From Cupriavidus sp. IDO (GTDB lineage Bacteria; Pseudomonadota; Gammaproteobacteria; Burkholderiales; Burkholderiaceae), in assembly GCF_000812465.1 (NCBI RefSeq), contig NZ_JWMA01000044.1, forward strand, positions 248,001 to 312,000: 64,000 nt of DNA. The letters are read 5' to 3'. Below, piece by piece: positions 24,483 to 33,745 of the stretch (its first letter is position 1; every line of letters starts with the position of its first letter). The notes below the pieces were generated by a model that worked only from the letters and a program-made list of their open reading frames with translations, searched no databases and was not told where the DNA came from. A program made the translations under genes and the position numbers.

Positions 24483-24902
24483 TTAGGTGTCTGCAATCAG
24501 CCGCTTGCCAAGGCTGACGACCTCGTCGGGCGCATAGCCGAGCTTGTCGTAGAAATCGATCACGGCGCGATTGCCGGCACGCACCAGCAGGTTGACCTTC
24601 GGGCAGCCGCGCTCGATCAGCAACTGCTCGGCGTGCGCCATCAGCATGCGCCCGTAGCCCTTGCCCTGCAGTGCCGGATGCACCGCCAGATAGTAGACCC
24701 AGCCGCGATGTCCGTCGAACCCCACCATGGCGGAGGCCACCGGCTGCCCGGAGACTTCGCCAACCAGGAACAACTCGGGCTGCTCGGTCAGCTTGCGTGC
24801 GATGTCACGGTGCGGATCGTTCCACGGCCGCGTCAGGCCGCATGCCTGCCACAGTGCAACGATCTGGGCTTCGTCTTCAGGACGGAATGGACGGATCAGC
24901 AT
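24483..24902 (-). CDS. GNAT acetyltransferase, YpeA-like
   Basis: A 139-residue GNAT protein. The start at 24902 (MLIRPFRPEDEAQIVALWQACGL) matches where the YpeA family begins; a start at 24935 is possible. The acetyl-CoA-binding loop is VHPALQGKGYGRMLMAHAE and the closing region NLLVRAGNRAVIDFYDKLGY is typical. It is likely a small-molecule or protein N-acetyltransferase. It is transcribed divergently from the HD-domain gene. Confidence 0.87.
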   Translation of the reverse strand: MLIRPFRPEDEAQIVALWQACGLTRPWNDPHRDIARKLTEQPELFLVGEVSGQPVASAMVGFDGHRGWVYYLAVHPALQGKGYGRMLMAHAEQLLIERGCPKVNLLVRAGNRAVIDFYDKLGYAPDEVVSLGKRLIADT

Positions 24903-25030
24903 GGGGTTCTGGTGCACTGCAGTATGCCGGCACATTGTTAGCTTTTTGACAGTGTAGCGGGCGTGCCGGTGACACAATCTCCGTAACGCATTTCATGACA
25001 ATGGCAATCCCCGCCGCCAAGGAGACCAGC

Positions 25031-25642
25031 ATGAGCGAAACCCACGCACAGGCACACGCCACTTTCAGTCACATGGAGCACGGCACCCGCGAAGACTGGG
25101 CGGCCATTTCCGCGGAGTTCATGCCTTTCGCGAAGGCCCTGCCCGAGCGCGTGCTGGCGCACCTGCGGCTGCTCGAGGGCGACTGCGGCGGCTTCCCGGT
25201 GGATCGCCTGACGCACTCACTGCAGACCGCCACGCTGGCGCACCGCGACGGGCGGGATGAAGAGTACGTGGTCTGCGCGCTGCTGCACGACATCGGCGAC
25301 ACGCTGGGCAGCTACAACCATCCCGATATCGCCGCCGCCATCCTCAAGCCCTTCGTCAGCGCCGAGAACCTGTGGATGGTGGAAAAGCACGGTGTCTTCC
25401 AGGGCTACTACTTCTTCCACCACCTCGGCCTGGACCGCAACCTGCGCGAGCAGTACCGGAACCAGCCGGAGTTGTTCGAGCGCACCGCCGAGTTCTGCCG
25501 CAAGTACGACGCCGCGGCGTTCATGACGGACTACGACACGCTGCCAATGTCGTTCTTCGAGCCGATGGTGCGGCGCGTGCTCTCGCACCCGCGCAACTCG
25601 ATGTATGTGAAGCCCGGGGAGAAGGCGCTCGCGCAGCCCTGA
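25031..25642 (+). CDS. HD-domain metal-dependent phosphohydrolase
   Basis: A 203-residue protein. The start at 25031 (MSETHAQ) follows AAGGAGACC. HD-domain metal ligands are visible: HSLQTATLAHR (about 71-81) and CALLHDIGDTLG (about 88-99) with the His-Asp pair, and HPDIAA. Later parts (GVFQGYYFFHHLGLDR) match a group of uncharacterised HD proteins acting on small phosphorylated or diol substrates. The role is unknown. Confidence 0.85.
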   Translation: MSETHAQAHATFSHMEHGTREDWAAISAEFMPFAKALPERVLAHLRLLEGDCGGFPVDRLTHSLQTATLAHRDGRDEEYVVCALLHDIGDTLGSYNHPDIAAAILKPFVSAENLWMVEKHGVFQGYYFFHHLGLDRNLREQYRNQPELFERTAEFCRKYDAAAFMTDYDTLPMSFFEPMVRRVLSHPRNSMYVKPGEKALAQP

Positions 25643-25648
25643 ATGCAA

Positions 25649-25680
25649 AATGCCCTCGCTCCTTGCGAAGCGAGGGCATT
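25649..25680. terminator. Terminator hairpin between convergent genes
   Basis: Perfect 12-bp stem AATGCCCTCGCT (25649-25660) and AGCGAGGGCATT (25669-25680), eight-base loop, in the 60-bp gap between the HD gene and iorAB. The T-run is short, but placement and stem strength support termination on both strands. Confidence 0.8.
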
Positions 25681-25701
25681 GCAGTACCTACCGGCTGCCG
25701 G

Positions 25702-28700
25702 TCAGGCCGCGCGCTGTGCGGTTTCCGGATGCCGGAACTGCTCCAGCAGCTTCGCCCAGCGCCCGCGCACGGCCTTGAGGTTGTTTTCCTTCACATGGCC
25801 AAAGCCGCGGATATCGTCCGGCAGGTTCGCCAGCGATACCGCAGTGTCATAGTTGGCCAGGCTCAGGCCCGACACCAGCTCATCCAGCAGCGCCCGATAC
25901 TCGCCGATCAGCGCGCGCTCGGTGCGGCGTTCTTCGGTCTTGCCGAAGATATCGAACATGCCGCCGCGCAGGCCCTTCATCTTCGCCAGCACACGGAACA
26001 GCTTCATCGTCGACGGCCCGAACTTGCGCTTGACCAGGTGCCCCTTGTCGTCGCGCTTCGAGGTCGTCGGCGGCGCCAGCCAGAAGTTGAGCTGGTAGTC
26101 GCGGCCAGGCTCGCCTTCGAACTGCGCGCGCAGCTTGTCGAGGAAGACGGGGTCCGTGTAGAGCCGCGCCACTTCGTACTCGTCCTTGTACGCCATCAGC
26201 TTTGCGAGGTTGCGCGCGGCGGCCTCGGTCAGCGGCAGCGGCTTGCCGCTGCCCGCCAGCGCGCTCTCGGCCGCGCGCACGCGGTCGATGGCTTCGCCGT
26301 AGGTGCGGGCATAGGCGGCATCCTGGTACGCGGTCAGGTGATCCACGCGGCGGGCGATCAGTTTTTCCAGCATCGCACCTGTCGAGGTCGGCAGCTTGAC
26401 TACGTCAGCGCCTTCGGCCGTGCTCTTGAGCTTGCCGGTCAGCGACAGCACGTGCTCGGGGTCGTGCGCCATGTGGCGGCCCCAGTCGAACGCGGCCTTG
26501 TTCTTCTCCACTGCGACGCCGTTCAGCTCGATGGCGCGCTCCAGCGCCTGCAGCGTCAGCGGGATCCAGCCCTTCTGCCAGGCGTAGCCCAGCACCAGCG
26601 GGTTGGTGTAGATCGCGTCGCCGAGCAGCGCCACGGCCAGGCCGGTGGCGTTGATGAACTCGCACTTCTCGCCCACGGCGGTGCGCACGTCCTGCTCCGC
26701 CGACAGGCCCGGGAACTGCCACTTCGGGTTCTTGATGAAATCCGCCGTCGGCGTCTGCGCGGTATTGACCACGGCGCGGGTGCGGCCCGTCTGCGTCCTG
26801 GAGATGACTTCGTCGGTGGCCGACACGATGGCATCGCAGCCGATTACCAGGTCCGCCTCGCCCATCGCGATGCGCGTCGCATGCAGGTCGTCCGGACGCG
26901 CGGCGATCTGCACGTGCGACAGCACCGCGCCGCCCTTCTGCGCCAGGCCCGCCATGTCGAGCACGGTCACGCCCTTGTTTTCCAGGTGCGCGGCCATGCC
27001 CAGCAGGCCGCCGATGGTGACCACGCCGGTGCCGCCGACGCCCGTGACCAGCACGCCGTAGGCGCGCGTGATCGCCGGCAGGACCGGCTCAGGCAGCGCG
27101 GGCAGGCTGTCCATCGACACGCCATGCTGCTCGGGCTTGCGCACCTGCGCGCCTTCGGCCGTGACAAAGCTCGGGCAGAAGCCGTTCACGCACGAGAAGT
27201 CCTTGTTGCACGACGACTGGTTGATCTGGCGCTTGGTGCCGAACTCGGTTTCCAGCGGTTCGACCGACAGGCAGTTGGATTTCACCGAGCAATCGCCGCA
27301 GCCTTCGCACACCGCGTCGTTGATAAAGGCGCGGCGCTGCGGATCTTCCATCGTGCCGCGCTTGCGGCGGCGGCGCTTTTCGGTGGCGCAGGTCTGGTCG
27401 TAGATCAGGATGGTGCAGCCCGGGACCTCGCGCAGTTCGCGCTGGACGTTATCAAGCTGGTCGCGGTGATGGATCGCGATGCCCTCGGGCAGCTTGATCG
27501 CCGCGTTGTACTTCTCCGGCTGGTCGCTGACGATGACGATCTTCTTCGCGCCTTCGCTGTGCACCTGCCAGGCGATGTCCCGCACCGACAACTGGCCGTC
27601 CACCGGCTGGCCGCCGGTCATCGCCACCGCATCGTTGTAGAGGATCTTGTAGGTGATGTTGACGTTCGCCGCGATCGAGGCGCGGATCGCCAGCAACCCC
27701 GAGTGGAAGTACGTGCCGTCGCCCAGGTTGGCGAACACATGCTTGTCGCCCGCGAACGGCGCCTGGCCGATCCACGCCACGCCTTCGCCGCCCATCTGGC
27801 TGAAGGTGCTGGTATTACGGTCCATCCACACCGTCATGTAGTGGCAGCCGATGCCGGCCAGCGCGCGCGAGCCTTCGGGCACATTGGTCGAAGTGTTGTG
27901 CGGGCAGCCCGAGCAGAACCACGGCTTGCGCTCCGCCTTTTCCTGCCCGATCACGCGCGGGGTAGCCAGCGCCTTTTCCTTGGCCTCGATGATGGCCAGG
28001 CGCGCGGCGATGCGCGCGCGCACGTCGACCGGCAGCTCGAACTTGTCCAGCCGCGTGGCGATGGCCTTGGCGATGATCGCCGGCGACAGCTCATAGTGCG
28101 CGGGCAGCAGCCAGTTGCTTTGCGGGATCGACCATTCGCCGCCCGCGTTGTCCTTCTCGTCGAACTTGCCGTAGACCTTGGGGCGCACGTCGTCACGCCA
28201 GTTGTACAGCTCTTCCTTGAGCGCGTACTCCATGATCTGGCGCTTCTCTTCGACCACCAGGATTTCCTGCAGGCCCTCGGCGAAGGCGCGCGCGCCATGC
28301 GCTTCCAGCGGCCACACGCAGCCGACCTTGTACAGGCGGATGCCGATCTGTGCGCAGGTAGCATCGTCCAGGCCCAGGTCGGCCAGCGCCTGGCGCGTGT
28401 CGAGGTAGGCCTTGCCGCCGGTCATGATGCCGAAGCGCGCGTGCGGCGAATCGATCTCGATGCGGTCGATCTTGTTGGCACGCACATAGGCCAGGCCCGC
28501 GTACCACTTGTAGTCGAGCAGGCGCGCTTCCTGCTCCAGCGGCGGGTCCGGCCAGCGGATATTGAGCCCGCCCGGCGGCAGGATGAAGTCGTCCGGCAGC
28601 ACGATCTGCACGCGGTGCGGATCGAGTTCGACCGAGGCCGACGATTCCACCACGTCGGTCACGCACTTCATCGCCACCCACAGGCCCGAGTAGCGGCTCA

Positions 28701-29307
28701 TGGCCCAGCCGTGCAGCCCGAAGTCGAGGTATTCCTGCACGTTCGACGGGTACAGTACCGGCAGGCCGCAGGCCTTGAAGATATGTTCCGACTGGTGCGC
28801 CAGCGTCGAGGACTTGGCCGAATGGTCGTCCCCCGCCAGCACCAGCACGCCGCCATGTTTCGAGGAGCCGGCCGAGTTGGCGTGCTTGAACACGTCGCCG
28901 GTGCGGTCCACACCAGGACCCTTGCCGTACCACATGCCGAACACGCCATCGAACTTGGCGTCCGGGTACATATTGACCTGCTGCGAGCCCCACACCGACG
29001 TGGCGGCGAGGTCCTCGTTCAGGCCGGCCTGGAACACGATATTGTGCGCGGCGAGATGCTTCTTGGCCTTCCACAGCGACAGGTCCAGGGCGCCCAGCGG
29101 CGAGCCCCGGTAGCCGGAGATAAAGCCGGCGGTATTCAGGCCGGCAACGCGGTCGCGTTCCTGCTGCAGCATGGGGAGGCGTACCAGCGCCTGCGTGCCG
29201 CTGATATAAATGCGGCCACGCTCCAGCGTGTATTTGTCTTCGAGGGAAACGTTTTCGAGCGCGCGGCGGATGGCGTCGCTGACCGGAGTGGTCAGGGGGG
29301 CATTCAT
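25702..29307 (-). CDS. Indolepyruvate ferredoxin oxidoreductase, fused alpha-gamma type (IorAB)
   Basis: A 1201-residue fusion of the thiamine-diphosphate subunit and the gamma subunit, which decarboxylates aryl pyruvates (from Trp, Phe, Tyr) to acyl-CoA and reduces ferredoxin. The N-terminal pyrimidine-binding domain carries GFISGYRGSPLG. The ThDP core has FCSGCPHN and GDGTYFHSG. The ferredoxin-like cysteines CEGCGDCSVKSNC lie near residue 655. The gamma domain GVLVTGVGGTGVVTIGGLL starts near 750. A GAGGAGCACCT site precedes the ATG. The large open frame on the opposite strand is only its shadow. Confidence 0.93.
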   Translation of the reverse strand: MNAPLTTPVSDAIRRALENVSLEDKYTLERGRIYISGTQALVRLPMLQQERDRVAGLNTAGFISGYRGSPLGALDLSLWKAKKHLAAHNIVFQAGLNEDLAATSVWGSQQVNMYPDAKFDGVFGMWYGKGPGVDRTGDVFKHANSAGSSKHGGVLVLAGDDHSAKSSTLAHQSEHIFKACGLPVLYPSNVQEYLDFGLHGWAMSRYSGLWVAMKCVTDVVESSASVELDPHRVQIVLPDDFILPPGGLNIRWPDPPLEQEARLLDYKWYAGLAYVRANKIDRIEIDSPHARFGIMTGGKAYLDTRQALADLGLDDATCAQIGIRLYKVGCVWPLEAHGARAFAEGLQEILVVEEKRQIMEYALKEELYNWRDDVRPKVYGKFDEKDNAGGEWSIPQSNWLLPAHYELSPAIIAKAIATRLDKFELPVDVRARIAARLAIIEAKEKALATPRVIGQEKAERKPWFCSGCPHNTSTNVPEGSRALAGIGCHYMTVWMDRNTSTFSQMGGEGVAWIGQAPFAGDKHVFANLGDGTYFHSGLLAIRASIAANVNITYKILYNDAVAMTGGQPVDGQLSVRDIAWQVHSEGAKKIVIVSDQPEKYNAAIKLPEGIAIHHRDQLDNVQRELREVPGCTILIYDQTCATEKRRRRKRGTMEDPQRRAFINDAVCEGCGDCSVKSNCLSVEPLETEFGTKRQINQSSCNKDFSCVNGFCPSFVTAEGAQVRKPEQHGVSMDSLPALPEPVLPAITRAYGVLVTGVGGTGVVTIGGLLGMAAHLENKGVTVLDMAGLAQKGGAVLSHVQIAARPDDLHATRIAMGEADLVIGCDAIVSATDEVISRTQTGRTRAVVNTAQTPTADFIKNPKWQFPGLSAEQDVRTAVGEKCEFINATGLAVALLGDAIYTNPLVLGYAWQKGWIPLTLQALERAIELNGVAVEKNKAAFDWGRHMAHDPEHVLSLTGKLKSTAEGADVVKLPTSTGAMLEKLIARRVDHLTAYQDAAYARTYGEAIDRVRAAESALAGSGKPLPLTEAAARNLAKLMAYKDEYEVARLYTDPVFLDKLRAQFEGEPGRDYQLNFWLAPPTTSKRDDKGHLVKRKFGPSTMKLFRVLAKMKGLRGGMFDIFGKTEERRTERALIGEYRALLDELVSGLSLANYDTAVSLANLPDDIRGFGHVKENNLKAVRGRWAKLLEQFRHPETAQRAA

Positions 29308-29652
29308 AGGTGCTCCTCTATGGGCGTGCTGTCGGGATCACCGACACCTACAGTTGTGGGCAACCGCTTCGCAGCCTCTTGTGAAGGCATTGGGCGGTCG
29401 TGTCTCTGCGCGGCATGGTAGCACCGCCGCCGGGACGGCGGTACCTTGCAATGCAGCACAAAGCGTGCCCAAGGCGCCCGTGATTTCCCGTATGGACAGG
29501 GCTTCGCGTGTACACTGCGTTGCATCTAAGTCGCACCGCACTTGCACAATCCATAGGCAAATGCAGCGCCCGCATCACCGGTATCCGGAACGGGCGCGGT
29601 GCAACCCGCTCCCGGCCGCACCGGCCAGGGGCCATCCTCCGCAGGACCGAAC
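29308..29652. other. 345-bp divergent promoter region
   Basis: This holds the ribosome sites and presumably promoters of iorAB and the NYN-LOTUS gene. A perfect hairpin ACCGCCG (29423-29429) and CGGCGGT (29436-29442) is present without a T-run. No clear -35/-10 pair or operator palindrome was found. Confidence 0.4.
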
Positions 29653-30906
29653 ATGACCAATCCCCCCCGCCAGGGCACAGCCACCCTGGCCGTACTGATC
29701 GACGCCGACAATGCGGCGCCAGCCATCGTCGAAGGCCTGCTGGCCGAAGTCGCCAAGTACGGCGTCGCCGCCGTCAAGCGCATCTACGGCGACTGGACCA
29801 AGCCCAACCTCGCCAGCTGGAAGGAGCGCCTGCTGTCGCACTCGATCCAGCCGATCCAGCAGTTCCGCTACACGGTCGGCAAGAACGCCACCGACAGCGC
29901 GATGATCATCGATGCGATGGACCTGCTCTATACCGGCCGCTTCGACGGCTTCTGCATCGTCTCGAGCGACAGCGACTTCACGCGGCTGGCCTCCCGCATC
30001 CGCGAACAGGGGCTGACCGTCTACGGCTTCGGCGAACGCAAGACGCCCAAGCCCTTCGTCACCGCCTGCGACAAGTTCATCTACTCCGACGTGCTGCGCG
30101 CCGAGGCCGATGCCGAGACCGACGAAACCGCCACGCCTGCCCGCAAGCGCAGCACCGGCGAGCTGCGCCAGGATTCGCGCCTGGTCCGCCTGCTGCAGAG
30201 CGCCGCGCAGGCTGTCTCCGACGAAGACGGCTGGCTGACGCTGGGCGGCATGGGCAACCACATCGCCAAGCAGGCGCCGGAGTTCGACTCGCGCAACTAC
30301 GGCTACGGCAAGCTCTCCGAGCTGGTAGCCGCCACCGGCCTGTTCGAGGTCGAGACGCGCAATGGCGGCAACAACAAGACGATCTGGGTGCGGCTGAAGA
30401 AGCGCGCCAGGGGCGGCGCGGAAGGCGATGGCCGCAATCCTCAGGCGCGGCAGGAGCCTGCCGCCCGTCAGCCTCAGCAGGCTGACGCACGGCGCGGGCA
30501 GCAGCCCGTGGCTGCGCCGGTTGAAGTGCCGGCGCCGGTTGTGGAGGTCATCGAGCCTGAGCCGGCGCGCGAACCCGAACCTGCGCCGGAGCCAGTGCGC
30601 GAGGCACCGGATGTCGTGGCCGCGGAGCCTGAAGTGGTCGACGCGAGCGTCGTTGAGCCGGAGCCGGCGGCGAAGGCCAGGCCCGGTGCCCGCAAGCGCG
30701 CGGCACGGCGGCCGGACGTGGCATTGAGCGAGACGCCGTGGCCGATCGATCAGTCGGTGTTTGCGGCGCCGGGTGCCACGGTGTTGACCGCGCAGGTGGA
30801 GACAGCGGATCCGGTCTCGGCAGCCGGCGGCGCGGAAGAAGCCAAGCCAGCCAGGAAGCCACGGGCCGGGGCAGGGCGCAAGCGTACGGCCAAGAAGGCG
30901 GAATGA
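29653..30906 (+). CDS. NYN-domain (PIN-like) ribonuclease with LOTUS/OST-HTH domain
   Basis: A 417-residue protein. The NYN nuclease domain spans about 10-155 with acidic residues in LIDADN (Asp17, Asp19) and VSSDSDF, followed by a LOTUS (OST-HTH) RNA-binding domain at about 168-250 (RLVRLLQSAAQAVSDEDGWL to NKTIWVRLK, with GNHI and GYGKL). The last 165 residues are Pro/Glu/Ala-rich with basic Lys/Arg ends (RKPRAGAGRKRTAKK), likely disordered and nucleic-acid binding. The start at 29653 follows AGGACC. The likely role is RNA cleavage or RNA surveillance. The target is unknown. Confidence 0.9.
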   Translation: MTNPPRQGTATLAVLIDADNAAPAIVEGLLAEVAKYGVAAVKRIYGDWTKPNLASWKERLLSHSIQPIQQFRYTVGKNATDSAMIIDAMDLLYTGRFDGFCIVSSDSDFTRLASRIREQGLTVYGFGERKTPKPFVTACDKFIYSDVLRAEADAETDETATPARKRSTGELRQDSRLVRLLQSAAQAVSDEDGWLTLGGMGNHIAKQAPEFDSRNYGYGKLSELVAATGLFEVETRNGGNNKTIWVRLKKRARGGAEGDGRNPQARQEPAARQPQQADARRGQQPVAAPVEVPAPVVEVIEPEPAREPEPAPEPVREAPDVVAAEPEVVDASVVEPEPAAKARPGARKRAARRPDVALSETPWPIDQSVFAAPGATVLTAQVETADPVSAAGGAEEAKPARKPRAGAGRKRTAKKAE

Positions 30907-30918
30907 CGAGGTAGTGCT

Positions 30919-30943
30919 GGCGGGGCAATGTTGCTGCCCCGCC
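30919..30943. terminator. Possible terminator hairpin between NYN gene and gspF
   Basis: GGCGGGGCA (30919-30927) and TGCCCCGCC (30935-30943) pair perfectly over 9 bp around a seven-base loop, in the gap between convergent genes. There is no good T-run, so efficiency is uncertain. Confidence 0.6.
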
Positions 30944-30947
30944 GGGC

Positions 30948-32165
30948 TTACCGCACCAGCTGATTGATCTCGATGATCGGCATCAGCACCGCCAGCACGA
31001 TCAGCAGCACCACCACCCCCATCGTCAGGATCAGCAGCGGCTCCAGCAGGCTGGTCAGGAACAGTGTGCGCCGTTCCAGTTCCTGCGCCTCCCCTTGCGC
31101 TGCCCGGTCCAGCATCACCGGCAGGTTGCCGGTGGCCTCGCCGGAGCGGATCAGGTGCACCAGCACCGGCGGAAACTGGTTCTGGGCCGCCAGCGCGCGC
31201 GCGAGCGACGCCCCTTCGCGCACTCGCGTGTTGGCGTCCTCCACGTTCGCCCGCAATGCCTCGTTGGTCAGCGTCTCGCCGGCGGCCTGCAGGCTGCGCA
31301 GGATCGGCACCCCGGCTGAAACCAGGATCGCCAGCGTCCCCGCGAAACGTGCGGTGTTGTAGCCCCGGATCAACTTGCCCAGCAACGGCGCGGTCAGCAG
31401 CCAGCGGTGCCATTCGAGCCGTACCGCCGGTTGCCGCAGCAGGCTGCGGATAATGAGCGCAATCACCGCAAGCACCGCCAGCGCCGCCCACCACCAGTTC
31501 CGCACGAAATCCGACAGCGCCAGCATGATGATGGTCAGCGTCGGCAGCTTCTGCTTGGTGTTGGCGAACACGCTCACCACCTGCGGCACCACATACGACA
31601 GCAGGAAGATCACGATGGCAAACGCCACTACCGTGACGATGGCCGGGTAGGTGAAGGCCAGCCGGATCTTGGAGGTCAGCGTGTTGCGCGATTCGATATA
31701 GCCGGCCAGCCGCTCCAGCACCAGTCCGAGGTGGCCGGAGTGCTCGCCGGCGGAGACCAGCGCGCGGTAGATGTCCGGGAAGTCGCGCGGATGCTGGGCC
31801 AGCGCCACCGAGAGCGAGCTGCCGCCCATGACCTCGGCGCGGATGCCTGCCAGCAATTCGTGCACGTAGGGCCGCTCGGCCTGGTCGGCCAGCGCGCCGA
31901 GCGCCTCGTCCAGCGGCAGGCCGGCCACGATCAGGCTGGCAAGCTGGCGGGTGAAGAGCGCCTGTTCCTGCGTGGAGAGCCGGCGCACGAACAGCTGGCT
32001 GCCGCTGCGCGGCGCCATGCCGGCACCGGCCAGCGGGTCGACGATCAGCGGAGTCAGGCCGCGCGCGCGCAGTTGCGTGCGGGCCTGCCTCGGGCTGTCG
32101 GCCTCGATCACGCCGCGGTCGGTCTTGCCGGCGGCGTCGGCGGCTTCGTAGCGGAAGGCGGGCAT
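30948..32165 (-). CDS. gspF: Type II secretion inner-membrane platform protein GspF
   Basis: A 405-residue polytopic protein that anchors the assembly platform and contacts GspE and GspL. Two T2SSF domains are visible (about 70-195 and 270-395). Hydrophobic segments lie near 170-190, 220-240 and 375-400. The opening MPAFRYEAADAAGKTDRGVIEAD and the end VLAVLMPIIEINQLV are typical. It is the last gene of the minus-strand gsp operon. Confidence 0.96.
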   Translation of the reverse strand: MPAFRYEAADAAGKTDRGVIEADSPRQARTQLRARGLTPLIVDPLAGAGMAPRSGSQLFVRRLSTQEQALFTRQLASLIVAGLPLDEALGALADQAERPYVHELLAGIRAEVMGGSSLSVALAQHPRDFPDIYRALVSAGEHSGHLGLVLERLAGYIESRNTLTSKIRLAFTYPAIVTVVAFAIVIFLLSYVVPQVVSVFANTKQKLPTLTIIMLALSDFVRNWWWAALAVLAVIALIIRSLLRQPAVRLEWHRWLLTAPLLGKLIRGYNTARFAGTLAILVSAGVPILRSLQAAGETLTNEALRANVEDANTRVREGASLARALAAQNQFPPVLVHLIRSGEATGNLPVMLDRAAQGEAQELERRTLFLTSLLEPLLILTMGVVVLLIVLAVLMPIIEINQLVR

Positions 32166-32180
32166 GTCTGCGGCTCCCGC

Positions 32181-33737
32181 TTAGTCGCGCGTCACGCGCA
32201 GCACTTCTTCCAGCGCGGTGGCGCCGCTGTCGATCCAGCGCTGCGCGTCGCCGCGCATGGTGTGCATGCCGTGCGCGAGCGCGAGCTGCTTGATCTCGGA
32301 CTCGGGCGACTGGCGGTGGATCATGGTGCGGATCTCGTCGTCGACGGTCAGCAATTCATACACGCCCATGCGGCCCTGGTAGCCCGACTGGCCGCACTTG
32401 TCGCAGCCCACCGGGTGCCATACATGCTGGAGCGGCTTGCCCTGCGCGTGCAGGACATCGGCGTCTTCCGGCGTGATTTCGATCACTTCCTCGCGCTTGC
32501 AATGCGGGCACAGGCGCCGTACCAGCCGCTGCGCGAGCACCCCCAGCAGCGATGACGACAGCAGGAACGGCTCGATCCCCATGTCGACCAGACGCGTCAC
32601 GGCCGATGCCGAGTCGTTGGTGTGCAGCGTGGCCAGCACCAGGTGGCCGGTAAGCGAGGCCTGCACCGCGATCTGCGCGGTTTCCAGGTCGCGGATTTCG
32701 CCGATCATCACCACGTCCGGGTCCTGGCGCAGGATGGCGCGCAGGGCCTTGCCGAAGGTCATGTCGATGCGCGGGTTGACCTGGGTCTGGCCGATGCCGT
32801 CGAGGTCGTATTCGATCGGGTCCTCGACCGTCATGATGTTGGTGGTGCGCGAGTCCAGCCGCGACAGTGCCGCGTACAGCGTGGTGGTCTTGCCCGAGCC
32901 GGTCGGCCCGGTCACCAGCACGATGCCGTGCGGCTGGCGGATCAGGTGGTCGAAGCCGCGCAGGGTGCCGGGCGCCATGCCGAGCTTGGCCAAGTCGAGC
33001 CGGCCGGCTTCCTTGTCGAGCAGACGCAGCACCGCGCGCTCGCCGTGGCCGGTGGGCAGCGTCGAGACACGCACATCCACCGGGCGCCCGCCCACGCGCA
33101 GCGTGATGCGGCCGTCCTGCGGCAGGCGCTTCTCGGCAATATCGAGCTGCGCCATGATCTTGATGCGCGAGATCAGCGCGCCGTGCAGCGCCTTCTTGGG
33201 CCGCACCACGTCGCGCAGCGTGCCGTCCACGCGGAAGCGCACCACCGACGACGATTCGAACGGCTCGATATGGATATCCGAGGCGCCCTCGCGCGCGGCC
33301 TGCGTGAGCAGGGCGTTGATCATGCGGATGATCGGCGCGTCGTCCTCGGATTCGAGCAGGTCTTCCACGGCGGGAATGTCCTGCATCAGGCGCGAGAGGT
33401 CGACTTCACCTTCTACCTCGCCCACCACCTGCGCGGCGCTGCCGTCCTGGCGGTTGTAGGCGTCGGACATGGCACGTTCCAGCGCGTCGGGCTCCAGCAC
33501 GCGCAGGCGCAGCGCGCCGTGCACGCGCGCCACCTCGGCCAGTGCGGCCGGGGAGGTGGCGCGGCTGACCCAGACTTCGAGGCCGTCGGGGCGCTGGTGC
33601 GCGATCAGCAGCGGGGCCTCGCGCGCGAAGCCATACGAAACCAGGCGCGCCGCCATCGGCGATGGCGGCTCCAGGGTTTCAGGCGCCGCTGCGGGTGCGA
33701 CGGGCACAGAGAGTGCAGTTTGGACTTCGCTTGCCAT
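32181..33737 (-). CDS. gspE: Type II secretion ATPase GspE
   Basis: A 518-residue cytoplasmic hexameric ATPase powering pseudopilus assembly. Walker A is GPTGSGKTTT (near 280), the Asp box IMTVEDPIEY and Walker B DPDVVMIGEIRD follow. The zinc finger is present as LCPHCKRE and CDKCGQSGYQGR (near 415-455). The N-terminal domain that binds GspL (about 1-140) is present. It lies 15 bp after gspF start-wise and 8 bp before the end of gspD. Confidence 0.97.
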   Translation of the reverse strand: MASEVQTALSVPVAPAAAPETLEPPSPMAARLVSYGFAREAPLLIAHQRPDGLEVWVSRATSPAALAEVARVHGALRLRVLEPDALERAMSDAYNRQDGSAAQVVGEVEGEVDLSRLMQDIPAVEDLLESEDDAPIIRMINALLTQAAREGASDIHIEPFESSSVVRFRVDGTLRDVVRPKKALHGALISRIKIMAQLDIAEKRLPQDGRITLRVGGRPVDVRVSTLPTGHGERAVLRLLDKEAGRLDLAKLGMAPGTLRGFDHLIRQPHGIVLVTGPTGSGKTTTLYAALSRLDSRTTNIMTVEDPIEYDLDGIGQTQVNPRIDMTFGKALRAILRQDPDVVMIGEIRDLETAQIAVQASLTGHLVLATLHTNDSASAVTRLVDMGIEPFLLSSSLLGVLAQRLVRRLCPHCKREEVIEITPEDADVLHAQGKPLQHVWHPVGCDKCGQSGYQGRMGVYELLTVDDEIRTMIHRQSPESEIKQLALAHGMHTMRGDAQRWIDSGATALEEVLRVTRD

Positions 33738-33745
33738 GGTCCGGC

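Noticed and set aside
25372..29421. Open frame of 1349 codons on the + strand opposite iorAB
   Set aside because: It has a low-complexity His/Arg/Gly/Ala composition typical of antisense shadow frames in high-GC DNA, while the minus strand encodes a complete, recognisable enzyme.
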